DNA from: a virus
Strand: one strand, 5' to 3'
IMG/VR virus record: IMGVR_UViG_3300043640_000134
Location: 1 to 24,790 of that record
Length of the DNA: 24,790 nt
The position numbers and the translations under genes were made by a program. Positions 7,138 to 15,144 of the stretch are shown in pieces. Every line of letters begins with the position of its first letter. Position 1 is the stretch's first letter. The notes under the pieces were generated by a model. The model saw only the letters and a list, made by a program, of their open reading frames with translations, ran no database searches and was not told where the DNA came from.

Positions 7138-9310
7138 AGTCGAGATCATTGTCACGTCGAAGGACCGCACCGACTTCGCCGCGATCGGCGCGAAGGCCCG
7201 CACCGCCCTGCACGAGTCCGTCAAAGACGGCCTCGACGACGTCGAGAAGACCACCACGGAACGGTTCAAGGAGATCGGCGACCACTCCGGCGAGGAGATG
7301 GTCAAGTCGTTCGACCCGCACCTGACGAAGTGGGGCGACGGCCTCGACGAAGAACTCGACGTCAAGGTCAAGGAGAAGTTCCGGGTAGTCGGCGAGCACG
7401 GTGGCGAGTCCATGGCTGCCGGCCTGCGCGGCAGCCTCTCCAAGTTCAAGAGCATCGGAGGCGACGCCGGGTCGAGCACCGCGACCTCGTTCGGGAAGTC
7501 GCTGGGTGACGCCGCCGGCGTGATCAAGGGCGCGTGGATCCCGATGCTGATCGCCGCGCTGCTCCCCGAGCTCCCGGCGATCGGCGCGCTGGCTGCGACC
7601 GCGCTGGTCTTCGCGTTCGGCGCCGGCCTCGCCGGGCTGGGCCTGGTCGCCGCATGGCATCTGAAGTCGGTCCAGAAGGAGTTCGGCCAGTTCAAGAAGT
7701 TCCTCAGCGGCTTCATGAAGGACATTGGGAAGCCGTTCGAGGAAACCTGGGCGAACATCTTCAACGTTGCGGGCAACGGCCTGAAGAAGCTCCAGCCGAT
7801 CCTCAAGGGCGTATTCAAGGACTTCGTCGCGCCGGCCGTCACCAGCTTTGTGACCAAGCTGGGCGAAGCTTTCTCCAAGCTCGCGCCCGCCATCCGCCCG
7901 GTCGCCAAGGCGTTCTCGCTGCTACTCGGATCCATCGGCAAGGGCCTGCCGGGGATCTTCAAGGGGATCGCCGATGCCCTTTCCGGCATGGCCGGCACGA
8001 TCTCCAAAAACCCTGACCTGTTCGCCGGATTCATCACCGGGATGTTGAAGGTCGTCGAGGGCGGCCTGAAGGTGATCGACTTCTTGGCGAAGCTGTTCGG
8101 CAAGTTCGCGGACTTCCTGCACACGAAGAACCCGTTCGAGGCCATGGCCGCGGCACTATCCCCGGTCCTGGCGATCCTGATGCACCTGGGCAAGGCCGGT
8201 GATGTCTTCCGCGCCATCGGCGATGCGGCGAAGACGATCGGCCCGCACATCCAGAACATGTTCGACAAGATCAAGGAGAAGGCCGGGCCGATCCTCGACA
8301 AGATCGGCAAGCAGGTCAAGGACGAGCTGGTTCCGGCGTTCGTCGACTTCATGAAGGCCGTGGCCCCGTTGGCGGGGAAGCTCGCGGACATCTTCACCCC
8401 GACCGTGGTGTCGGCGATCACCGACATCCTCGATGCCCTGTCCGGGCTGGTCGATGTCCTGTCCGGCGGTCTGGAGATCGCCTCAGGCTTGTTCTCCGGC
8501 AACTGGGGGCGGATGTGGGACGGCATCAAGGACGTCGCGAAGGGTGGCGCGAAGGAGGCCAAGGCGGCCCTTGAGTCGATCCTGAACATCACGACGTTCG
8601 GTCACGGCGACAAGGTCATCAAGTTCACGCTCAAGGCGATCGACCTGGCCAGCAGCGCCATTCACCGGGTCGCGTCCGCCGCGAGGGGGATCAAGAACAA
8701 GACGGTGAAGCTGGCCCAGTCGGGTGCCGCCGCCGTGGTCAGTGCGGTCAGCCGGGTCGTTGCGATCATCCGCCGGTTCGTTGGGAAGAGGGTCGGGATC
8801 CATCAGGCCGGCGCCGAGGCTGCGCTGCATGCGGTGGAGCGGGTGATCAGTGCGATCAAGCGGTTCGTCGGTAAGGCCGTCAAGGTGCGCGCGAGCGTGT
8901 TCGGTCTCGGCGGGGTGCTGAGCTTGATCGGCGCGATCTCGCGGGTGGTCTCCAAGACGGTGAGTATCGGTGCGAGGATCTTCGGGCTCGCGACGGGCGG
9001 GATCGTCGGCGGTCAGGGGATGGCCACGGGTGGCGTCGTCGGTCACGCGGCGGAGGGTGGTCCGCGTTCGAACCTGACGTTGGTGGGTGAGCGGGGCGCG
9101 GAGTTGGTGAACCTGCCGAGGGGCAGCCGGGTGATTCCGCACGGCCAGTCGATGCAGCAGCTCGCCGGGCTGGGCGGCGGTGGCGGTGGGGCGTCGGTGA
9201 TTGAGATCCATTCGGGTGGGTCGCGGCTGGATGACCTGCTGCTGGAGGTTCTCCGTAACTCGATCCGGGTGAAGGGCGGCAACGTCCAGGTCGTCCTCGG
9301 GAGGAAGTGA
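7127..9310 (+). CDS. Tape measure protein
   Basis: This 727-residue protein starts at TTG 7127, preceded by GGGGGAGG about 9 bases upstream and reading SNEVEIIVTSKDRTDFAAIG. It has long helical stretches, a hydrophobic segment at about residues 137-180 that may insert into membrane during DNA entry, and a repetitive helical region at about 525-630. The C-terminus carries the usual GERGAELVNLPRGSRVIPHG motif after Gly-rich ATGG repeats. Tape measures set tail length. By the usual rule of about 1.5 Angstrom per residue the tail would be roughly 110 nm (inference). The stop overlaps the next ATG by one base. No lysozyme or peptidase domain is visible. Confidence 0.92.
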   Translation: MSNEVEIIVTSKDRTDFAAIGAKARTALHESVKDGLDDVEKTTTERFKEIGDHSGEEMVKSFDPHLTKWGDGLDEELDVKVKEKFRVVGEHGGESMAAGLRGSLSKFKSIGGDAGSSTATSFGKSLGDAAGVIKGAWIPMLIAALLPELPAIGALAATALVFAFGAGLAGLGLVAAWHLKSVQKEFGQFKKFLSGFMKDIGKPFEETWANIFNVAGNGLKKLQPILKGVFKDFVAPAVTSFVTKLGEAFSKLAPAIRPVAKAFSLLLGSIGKGLPGIFKGIADALSGMAGTISKNPDLFAGFITGMLKVVEGGLKVIDFLAKLFGKFADFLHTKNPFEAMAAALSPVLAILMHLGKAGDVFRAIGDAAKTIGPHIQNMFDKIKEKAGPILDKIGKQVKDELVPAFVDFMKAVAPLAGKLADIFTPTVVSAITDILDALSGLVDVLSGGLEIASGLFSGNWGRMWDGIKDVAKGGAKEAKAALESILNITTFGHGDKVIKFTLKAIDLASSAIHRVASAARGIKNKTVKLAQSGAAAVVSAVSRVVAIIRRFVGKRVGIHQAGAEAALHAVERVISAIKRFVGKAVKVRASVFGLGGVLSLIGAISRVVSKTVSIGARIFGLATGGIVGGQGMATGGVVGHAAEGGPRSNLTLVGERGAELVNLPRGSRVIPHGQSMQQLAGLGGGGGGASVIEIHSGGSRLDDLLLEVLRNSIRVKGGNVQVVLGRK

Positions 9311-12300
9311 TGCCGAGCTTCCCGCAGATCCCCCGGGACATTACCGTTGAGATGGACATCGGCGGTACATGGACGGACGTCACGTCGCAGGCGTACGGGC
9401 GGGATCCGTTGACGATCTCGCGTGGCCGCTCCGATGAGGCGAGTCAGGTTGATCCGTCGCGGTTGACGATGACGCTGAACAACCGCAGCGGCCGATTCTC
9501 CCCGCGTAACCCGTCGGGGGCGTACTACGGGCTGATCGGGCGTAACACGCCCGTACGGGTCTCGACAACGCGCGTGCCGGGCAAGTTTCTGGAGTTGGCC
9601 GGCGTCAACGGAGACATGGCCTCAGCCCCCGACGTGACCGCCTTGGGCATCACCGGTGACATCGACGTCCGCATCGACCTGACGGCCTCCTGCTGGACCA
9701 GCCGCGACCTCTGCGGGAAGTACCTGACCGCCACAAACCAGCGATCCTGGGCGGTCCAGACCAACGGTGACGGAACGCTGGTATTTCGATGGTCGACGGA
9801 CGGGACCGCCGCCAACGCCACCACCGTGACCTCGACGCTTCCGATGCCGATCTACCCTGGCCGCCGCGCGGTGCGGGTCACGCTCGACGTCAACAACGGC
9901 GCATCCGGCAGCACGGTGACGTTCTACACCTCCGACACGATCTCAGGGTCGTGGACGCAGCTCGGTGCCCCCGTGGTCACGTCGGGTATCACCAGCGTCT
10001 TCGACAGCACGTCACCTGTTGAGGTCGGCGACAACACGGGTCTCACCGCTTCCGCCGATGGCACCCGCTCGGTCGCGGTCGCTGGGCAGGTCCACGCGTT
10101 CCAGCTCCGCAACGGCATCGCCGGGACCGTGGTCGCCAACCCCGACTTCACCGCGCAGGCCGTCGGCGCGACTTCGTTCGCCGACACCGCCAGCTCGCCG
10201 AACACGTGGACACTCCAGGGCAGCGCCTACCTGACGAACCGCAGGTGGCGCTTCCACGGCGAGATGGCGACCCTGCCGTCACGCTGGGACATCTCCGGCC
10301 GGGACGTCTACGTCCCTGCTGAGGCGGCAGGGATCACCCGGCGGATCGGCGCGGCCGGGACGCCACTGCGGTCGGCCCTGTACCGGGGCATCCTGACCGA
10401 AGCCGGGGTGGTGAGCTACTGGCCGTGCGAGGACGGCTCCGATTCGAAGCTGATCGCCTCGGGTCTGCCGAACGGCCGGCCGATGACACCCTCGGCCCCG
10501 CCCTCGTTTGGCGGCTCCGGCGTCTTCGAGGCGTCCGATTCCCTGCCGACCGTGTCGAACACGAGCTGGGCGGGGCCGGTCGCGGTCTACACCCCGACCA
10601 GCACCGCGCAGGTCCGGTTCCTGCTGTCCATCCCGACCAGCGGGACGACGAACAACGCCATCATCATGCGCATTCTCACGACCGGCACGGCGGCACGGTG
10701 GGACCTCATCTATTTCACGGCGTCCAGCGGATCGATCGGTCTCAACGTCTACGACTCGGACGGGAACCTACTCAAGGCGAACACCGGATCGGGCCCGTTC
10801 AACGGCGCCAACGTCCGGGTGTCGTTCGAGCTCACCCAAAGCGGCGGCAACATCACGGTCGGCGTGCAGCGCACGGCGCCCGGCGCTAGCAGCGCATCCG
10901 GGTTCACCGACTCGGTCACGAGCCGTACGTTCTCCCGCATCAAGACCATCATCGTCGACCCGACCAACAACGTCGACGACGTGGCCATTGGCCACATCTC
11001 CGTGCACTCCCAGATCACCAACATCTTCGATCTTCAAAGCGAACTTGAGGGCTGGCCGGGCGAGACCGCCGGACGCCGCGTCGAACGCCTGTGCTCCGAG
11101 GAGGGCATCACCTTCCGGGGCATCGGGGACCTTGACGACTCCACCGCCATGGGCGTGCAGCGTCCCGGCGCCCTGCTGGACCTGTTGCGCGAGTGCGAGG
11201 ACGCCGACCTCGGCACCCTGTTCGAGCCGCGCGAGATTCTCGGCATCGGTTACCGCACCCGCACCAGCCTCTACAACCAGGACCCGGCCGTCGCCATCGA
11301 CTACGCGGCGCATGAACTGTCCGACGCCCTCAACCCCGTCGACGACGACCAGGCCATCCACAACAGCGTCACCGTGTCCCGGACCGGCGGCGGCTCCGCC
11401 CGCGTCGACATCGCCGACGGCCCCCTGTCCACCCAGGCCCCACCCGACGGCGTCGGCACCTACTCCGACCAGCCCTCCGTCAGCCTCGTCGACGACGAAC
11501 AGTGCGCCTACCAGGCATCGTGGCGCGCCCACCTCGGCACCGTCGACGAAGCCCGGTATCCGCAGCTTCCGGTGGCGTACCACTCCAACGAACTCGTCGC
11601 CAACCCCACCCTCGTCCGCCAACTCCTCGAATCCGAGGTCGGCGACCGGGTCACCGTCACACACCCCCCGAGCTGGCTCCCGCCCGACCAGATCAGCCAG
11701 CTCATCCAGGGCACCAGCGAGACGTTCACCAACTTCCTGCACGACGCGACCCTGAACTGTTCCCCGGCGTCCCCGTACGAGATCGCCGTGTACGGCACCG
11801 ACCGCTACGACACGGCCGGCTCACAGCTGTCATCCTCGGCGACCAGCAGCGCCACATCCCTGTCCGTCGCCACGACCCTCGGCCCCCTGTGGACGACCGA
11901 CCCGGCGGAGCTGCCATTCGACCTCGCTGTCGGCGGCGAGCAGGTCCGCGTCATCAACACCTCCACACGCATCACCGATACGTTCACCCGCTCCGCCTCC
12001 TCCAGCTGGGGGACGGCGGACACCGGCCAGTCTTGGGCCACCTCCGGCGGCAGTGCGGCGAACTACAGCGTGACCGGTTCGGCCGGCCGCGTGTCGTGCA
12101 CGGACGTCACCACCCGCCGGTTCACGGCGATCGGGTCGGCGATCACCGACGCCGCCGTCATCGTCTCTGCGACCACACCCGTCACTGCCGCGACCGACAC
12201 CATCACGGCCGGGATCGTGCTGCGCTACACCGACGACAACAACACCTACCTCGCGCAGGTCAGCTTCAACCCGTCCGGCACCGTCACCCTCGAAGTCTTC

Positions 12301-12699
12301 AAACGCGTCGCCGGGACGTTCACGTCCCTCGGATCACAGGTCGACGTCACCCGCTACACACCCGGTGTCGCCGTACGGATCCGGGCGGCGTGCGTGGGGT
12401 CGCAGATCAGCGCCCGCGTGTGGACCGCCGGCACACCCGAACCGGCCTGGCAGGTCACAGCCAGCGATGCGGCGTTCTCCTCCGGGAAGGTCGGCACGAA
12501 GACCAGTCTCGGCGCCGGGAACACGAACACGCTGCCGGTCGCCGTCGACTACGACGACTTCGACATGCTCACCCCGGCCATCTCGGGGGCCTCCAGCCCG
12601 CAGACGTTCACGGTGACGAGAAGCGTGAACGGCCTGGTCAAAGCCCACTCATCCGGGGATGACGTGCGCCTGTACTCGCCGACGTACCGGGAGCTGTGA
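9310..12699 (+). CDS. Large minor tail protein with three LamG-like insertions
   Basis: I chose ATG 9310 (1,129 residues), which overlaps the tape measure stop; GTG 9307 is also in frame. The first about 90 residues (VEMDIGGTWTDVTSQAYGRD, then LTMTLNNRSGRFSPRNP) are the start of a distal-tail-type protein. The core resumes at about residue 580 (GWPGETAGRRVERLCSEEGI). Three concanavalin/LamG-like beta-sandwiches appear inserted at about 95-330, 365-570 (opening VVSYWPCEDGS) and 890-1090 (opening DTFTRSASSSWG, closing YDDFDML). The C-terminus FTVTRSVNGLVKAHSSGDDV is the standard ending. The insertions are likely carbohydrate- or host-binding. The protein should sit at the tail tip as baseplate hub and adhesin. 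Confidence 0.88.
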   Translation: MPSFPQIPRDITVEMDIGGTWTDVTSQAYGRDPLTISRGRSDEASQVDPSRLTMTLNNRSGRFSPRNPSGAYYGLIGRNTPVRVSTTRVPGKFLELAGVNGDMASAPDVTALGITGDIDVRIDLTASCWTSRDLCGKYLTATNQRSWAVQTNGDGTLVFRWSTDGTAANATTVTSTLPMPIYPGRRAVRVTLDVNNGASGSTVTFYTSDTISGSWTQLGAPVVTSGITSVFDSTSPVEVGDNTGLTASADGTRSVAVAGQVHAFQLRNGIAGTVVANPDFTAQAVGATSFADTASSPNTWTLQGSAYLTNRRWRFHGEMATLPSRWDISGRDVYVPAEAAGITRRIGAAGTPLRSALYRGILTEAGVVSYWPCEDGSDSKLIASGLPNGRPMTPSAPPSFGGSGVFEASDSLPTVSNTSWAGPVAVYTPTSTAQVRFLLSIPTSGTTNNAIIMRILTTGTAARWDLIYFTASSGSIGLNVYDSDGNLLKANTGSGPFNGANVRVSFELTQSGGNITVGVQRTAPGASSASGFTDSVTSRTFSRIKTIIVDPTNNVDDVAIGHISVHSQITNIFDLQSELEGWPGETAGRRVERLCSEEGITFRGIGDLDDSTAMGVQRPGALLDLLRECEDADLGTLFEPREILGIGYRTRTSLYNQDPAVAIDYAAHELSDALNPVDDDQAIHNSVTVSRTGGGSARVDIADGPLSTQAPPDGVGTYSDQPSVSLVDDEQCAYQASWRAHLGTVDEARYPQLPVAYHSNELVANPTLVRQLLESEVGDRVTVTHPPSWLPPDQISQLIQGTSETFTNFLHDATLNCSPASPYEIAVYGTDRYDTAGSQLSSSATSSATSLSVATTLGPLWTTDPAELPFDLAVGGEQVRVINTSTRITDTFTRSASSSWGTADTGQSWATSGGSAANYSVTGSAGRVSCTDVTTRRFTAIGSAITDAAVIVSATTPVTAATDTITAGIVLRYTDDNNTYLAQVSFNPSGTVTLEVFKRVAGTFTSLGSQVDVTRYTPGVAVRIRAACVGSQISARVWTAGTPEPAWQVTASDAAFSSGKVGTKTSLGAGNTNTLPVAVDYDDFDMLTPAISGASSPQTFTVTRSVNGLVKAHSSGDDVRLYSPTYREL

Positions 12700-13187
12700 T
12701 GGGTAACGACCTTCTCGGCGGCACCCGCATCCTGGCCCTGGACTACCCGCCCGCAGTGCAGGTGTTCGATGCGACGACGATCATCAACGGAACCATCACC
12801 ACCACCTATGCGGCCGGTACGCCGGAGGTGGGCGTGACGTTCATGGCGCCGACCACCGGCCGGGTCCTACTCACCATCGGCGGGGGCGTCGAGAACAACG
12901 CGGCGAACAACGACAGGGTCTTTGTCGCGCCCCAGGTTTTCCTCGGGACCTCTGCCGCCGGGACGGAGATCCTCGCGCCGACCGCACCGCAGTACGGCAT
13001 CGCTTCGGGTGGCGGCTACACCACCGATGGATACCAGTTCCTTTCCCGTACGTCGCTCATCGCCGGACTGACGCCGGGATCGACGTACTACGTGCGGACC
13101 ATGCACGCGCAGGTGAACAACTCCGGCGCCACGGCCAGCACCTCCGACCTGTCCGGCCGGAGCCTCGTCGTCGCCCCAGCAAGCTGA
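12699..13187 (+). CDS. Beta-rich tail-tip protein, first of tandem pair
   Basis: This 162-residue protein starts at ATG 12699, overlapping the previous stop by one base. It is Gly/Thr/Ala-rich and beta-type, with VGVTFMAPTTGRVLLTIGGG, NNAANNDRVF, GGGYTTDGYQF and LTPGSTYYVRTMH. These resemble a fibronectin-III or jelly-roll-like fold ending in a 'GSTYYvR' strand. Located right after the large tail-tip protein, it is probably a tail-tip or receptor-binding accessory protein. The next gene is a clear paralogue. There is no signal peptide or membrane segment. Confidence 0.75.
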   Translation: MGNDLLGGTRILALDYPPAVQVFDATTIINGTITTTYAAGTPEVGVTFMAPTTGRVLLTIGGGVENNAANNDRVFVAPQVFLGTSAAGTEILAPTAPQYGIASGGGYTTDGYQFLSRTSLIAGLTPGSTYYVRTMHAQVNNSGATASTSDLSGRSLVVAPAS

Positions 13188-13199
13188 AAGGAGAGGTAG

Positions 13200-13664
13200 A
13201 TGGCTGTAGTCCTCGCAGGTCAGCGCGTCATGCCGACGCCGGTCACCGTGCAGGCGTTCGATAACACAACGAACGCGAACATCGCGTCGACGACCTACAT
13301 CGCCGGGACTCCGGAGACCGGCGTCACGTTCGTCGCTCCGCTGTCCGGGCAGGTGATCGTCACGATCTCCGGAGGAGTCCGGAACAACGCGGCGAACGCG
13401 GACAGGGTTTTCCTGGCCCCGCAGATCTACCTCGGCACCAGCTCGGCCGGAACCCTGTTCCTCGCCCCGGCAGTCGCACAGTACGGCTGCGGGTCCGGCG
13501 GCGGCTACACGACGGACGACTACCAGTACGTGTGCCGCACCTCGCTGGTGACCGGCCTGACGGCCGGGTCGACGTACTACATCCGGGTGATGCACGCGAC
13601 ATCCGCAGGATCCGGAACGGCTGACATCGCGGCCCGTGAGATCACTGTGCAGCCGGCGACTTGA
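13200..13664 (+). CDS. Beta-rich tail-tip protein, second of tandem pair
   Basis: This 154-residue protein starts at ATG 13200 after AAAGGAGAGG. It aligns without large gaps to the preceding gene product over nearly its whole length, sharing AGTPE.GVTF.AP, GGV.NNAAN.DRVF.APQ..LGTS.AGT, SGGGYTTD.YQ and GLT.GSTYY.R.MHA. The two are therefore products of a tandem duplication. The N-termini differ, so the copies may assemble differently. It carries two cysteines absent from its neighbour (QYGCGS and YVCRTS). A tail-tip or receptor-binding role is inferred from position. It closes the tail module and is followed by hairpins. Confidence 0.75.
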   Translation: MAVVLAGQRVMPTPVTVQAFDNTTNANIASTTYIAGTPETGVTFVAPLSGQVIVTISGGVRNNAANADRVFLAPQIYLGTSSAGTLFLAPAVAQYGCGSGGGYTTDDYQYVCRTSLVTGLTAGSTYYIRVMHATSAGSGTADIAAREITVQPAT

Positions 13665-13674
13665 CGTCCCGTCG

Positions 13675-13710
13675 ACACCCCAACCCCGTAGGGGTGTTAC
13701 CGGCGGTAAC
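13675..13710 (+). terminator. Two overlapping hairpins between tail and lysis genes
   Basis: ACACCCC (13675-13681) pairs with GGGGTGT (13691-13697). A competing hairpin, GTTACC (13696-13701) with GGTAAC (13705-13710), shares two bases with it. They lie in the only sizeable gap between tail and lysis genes. A partial terminator or attenuator is plausible. There is no T-run. Confidence 0.4.
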
Positions 13711-13737
13711 ATCAGCTGAAGTGCGAAGGAGGGCCGG

Positions 13738-14004
13738 TTGAGTGGCGAACCAACTTTGTCGGAGATCGGCCGCACCACCGAGCGGCACGAAACCAAGATC
13801 TCCTTCATCGAGCAGCACTACGTCAGCGAGAAGGTTCTGCTGGCGATGCTCAGCCCGATCGGCGACCGGCTCCTTCGCCTGGAACAGAACGACACGTCCA
13901 AGTCGACCGGCAATCGCACGTGGCTGCTCGGCCTCGCCCAGACGGCGTTCGGCGCAGTCCTTGCCCTCTTCGGCGCATACCTCATGACGAAGGGCAACGG
14001 ATGA
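13738..14004 (+). CDS. XhlA-like coiled-coil plus one-TM protein, holin candidate
   Basis: This 88-residue protein starts at TTG 13738, with a strong GAAGGAGG site 5 bases upstream. Residues 5-55 are a charged amphipathic helix (ERHETKISFIEQHYVSEKVL, then DRLLRLEQNDTSK). They are followed by one hydrophobic segment at about 61-83 (LLGLAQTAFGAVLALFGAYL) and a short positive tail. This is the architecture of XhlA/haemolysin-type phage lysis proteins, which help holins act at the membrane. The stop overlaps the next ATG by 4 bases. A two-TM holin occurs later in the cassette, so this may be an accessory holin or anti-holin. Confidence 0.65.
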   Translation: MSGEPTLSEIGRTTERHETKISFIEQHYVSEKVLLAMLSPIGDRLLRLEQNDTSKSTGNRTWLLGLAQTAFGAVLALFGAYLMTKGNG

Positions 14005-14390
14005 ACGTCACGACCGCACTCAAGGCGACGAGCGAACATGGCGGCCCGGTCGTCCTCGGCGCCGGCATCACGATGCTGACCATCGCCGTGCTCATGGGCG
14101 GGCCCGGCCACCCGTCCGCTGCAGCCCCGGCACCGACGGCCACGACGACGGTCACAGCCCCGCCAGTGACCGTCCGCCCGGCCCCGGCCGGTACGACCAC
14201 GGTGAGCGCTCCGGCGGCCGACACGACGGTCCTGGCGGCCGGACAGCCGCTGACTGGTGGCCGCGGCGAGCCGGGCGTCTCGCGGCCTCACCCCGAGCCT
14301 TCACCGCAGCCGACCGCATCGCCGCAGTGCGGTGCGGGGCTGTCGGTGCTCGCGCTCCACGCATGTCTATCTCTCGGAGGAACCCCATGA
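14001..14390 (+). CDS. One-TM protein with Pro/Thr/Ala-rich outer region
   Basis: The start is ATG 14001 (ATGA overlap), although the frame is open upstream. The product has 129 residues. Residues about 18-38 (GPVVLGAGITMLTIAVLMGG) form a signal-anchor-like membrane helix. They are followed by about 70 residues dominated by Ala, Pro, Thr and Val that should be disordered and lie outside the membrane. The C-terminus holds a Cys pair flanking a hydrophobic stretch (CGAGLSVLALHAC). Its place between the XhlA-like gene and the endolysin suggests a lysis-related envelope protein, for example a spanin-like or wall-spanning factor. No family is recognised and the function is inferred. Confidence 0.6.
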   Translation: MNVTTALKATSEHGGPVVLGAGITMLTIAVLMGGPGHPSAAAPAPTATTTVTAPPVTVRPAPAGTTTVSAPAADTTVLAAGQPLTGGRGEPGVSRPHPEPSPQPTASPQCGAGLSVLALHACLSLGGTP

Positions 14391-14500
14391 GCGAGCCAGA
14401 GAACACGCCGCCGGTCGCCGGCGAGCACCTTGAGCCCGAGCTCCAGGAAGGCGTCACCCAGGACCCGGACGACCTCCGGGCCGAGAGGGGAGAGCTGTGA
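14387..14500 (+). CDS. 37-residue acidic protein in lysis cassette
   Basis: ATG 14387 overlaps the upstream stop by 4 bases, has GGAGG 6 bases before it, and its own TGA overlaps the endolysin GTG by 4 bases. The product is strongly acidic (many Glu and Asp: EPELQEG, DPDDLRAERGE), with no membrane segment and no cysteine. Tight coupling on both sides makes it very likely to be translated, or at least to serve as a coupling leader for the endolysin. No homologous family is recognised. Confidence 0.6.
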   Translation: MSEPENTPPVAGEHLEPELQEGVTQDPDDLRAERGEL

Positions 14501-15144
14501 CCGTTCAGAAGATGCTCGACGCCGCTCGCGGCCAGCTCGGCTACCGCGAGGGCAGCAACAACGCGACGAAGTTCGGCAAGTGGTTCGGCGCTGACCACGA
14601 GTCCTGGTGCGACATGTTCCAGTCCTGGTGCGGCAGCCAGTCCGGTGAGGCGAAAGCCGTCGGGCACTTCGCCTACTGCCCGTCCCACGTGTCGTGGTTC
14701 AAGGGCAAGGACGCCTGGAACGGCAAGTCGTTCTGGGGCGTCCACCGCGGTGACATCGTGTTCTGGGACTGGGAGCACAACGGGGTCGCGAACCACGTCG
14801 AGATCATCGAGGGCTTCACGAGCGGCGGGAACGTCGTCACGATCGGCGGGAACACCGGCTCGGCCAGCAACGGCGTGTACCGGCAGACCCGCTCGCTGGC
14901 GTACATGCTCGGCACCGGCCGCCCGGCCTACTCCGACGCGGCGACGCTGTGGCCCGGCCACGTCTACAAGACCGGCGTGCCCAACCTCGGCAATGTCCGG
15001 AGGATCCAGGAGAAGCTCGGAGGCTTGAAGGCCGACGGCGACTTCGGGCCCAAGACCAAGGCCAAGGTCATCGCCTTCCAGAAGGCGCACAAGCTGGCCG
15101 CTGACGGGGAATGTGGCATGGACACCTGGCACGAGCTGTTCTGA
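14497..15144 (+). CDS. Endolysin: CHAP peptidase plus peptidoglycan-binding domain
   Basis: This 215-residue protein starts at GTG 14497, overlapping the small upstream gene. Residues 1 to about 125 form a CHAP-type cysteine peptidase/amidase. The catalytic Cys38 is in the ESWCDMFQSWC segment and the catalytic His100 in NHVEII, with the GDIVFWDW strand between them. Residues about 163-215 are a PG_binding_1 domain (NVRRIQEKLGGLKADGDFGP to AFQKAHKLAADGECG). It should cut peptide bonds in the host cell wall at lysis. There is no signal peptide, so export depends on a holin. The stop overlaps the next ATG by one base. Confidence 0.93.
   Translation: MTVQKMLDAARGQLGYREGSNNATKFGKWFGADHESWCDMFQSWCGSQSGEAKAVGHFAYCPSHVSWFKGKDAWNGKSFWGVHRGDIVFWDWEHNGVANHVEIIEGFTSGGNVVTIGGNTGSASNGVYRQTRSLAYMLGTGRPAYSDAATLWPGHVYKTGVPNLGNVRRIQEKLGGLKADGDFGPKTKAKVIAFQKAHKLAADGECGMDTWHELF

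Noticed and set aside
6472-8592. Minus-strand open frame of 706 codons antisense to the chaperone and tape measure genes
   Set aside because: The opposite strand has a well-supported frameshifted chaperone and tape measure. The antisense translation is Ser/Pro/Arg-rich and crosses several real gene borders.
10508-11755. Plus-strand 415-codon frame overlapping the minor tail gene
   Set aside because: It is dominated by Arg, Ser, Pro and Thr, has no ribosome site and lies wholly inside the tail protein gene.
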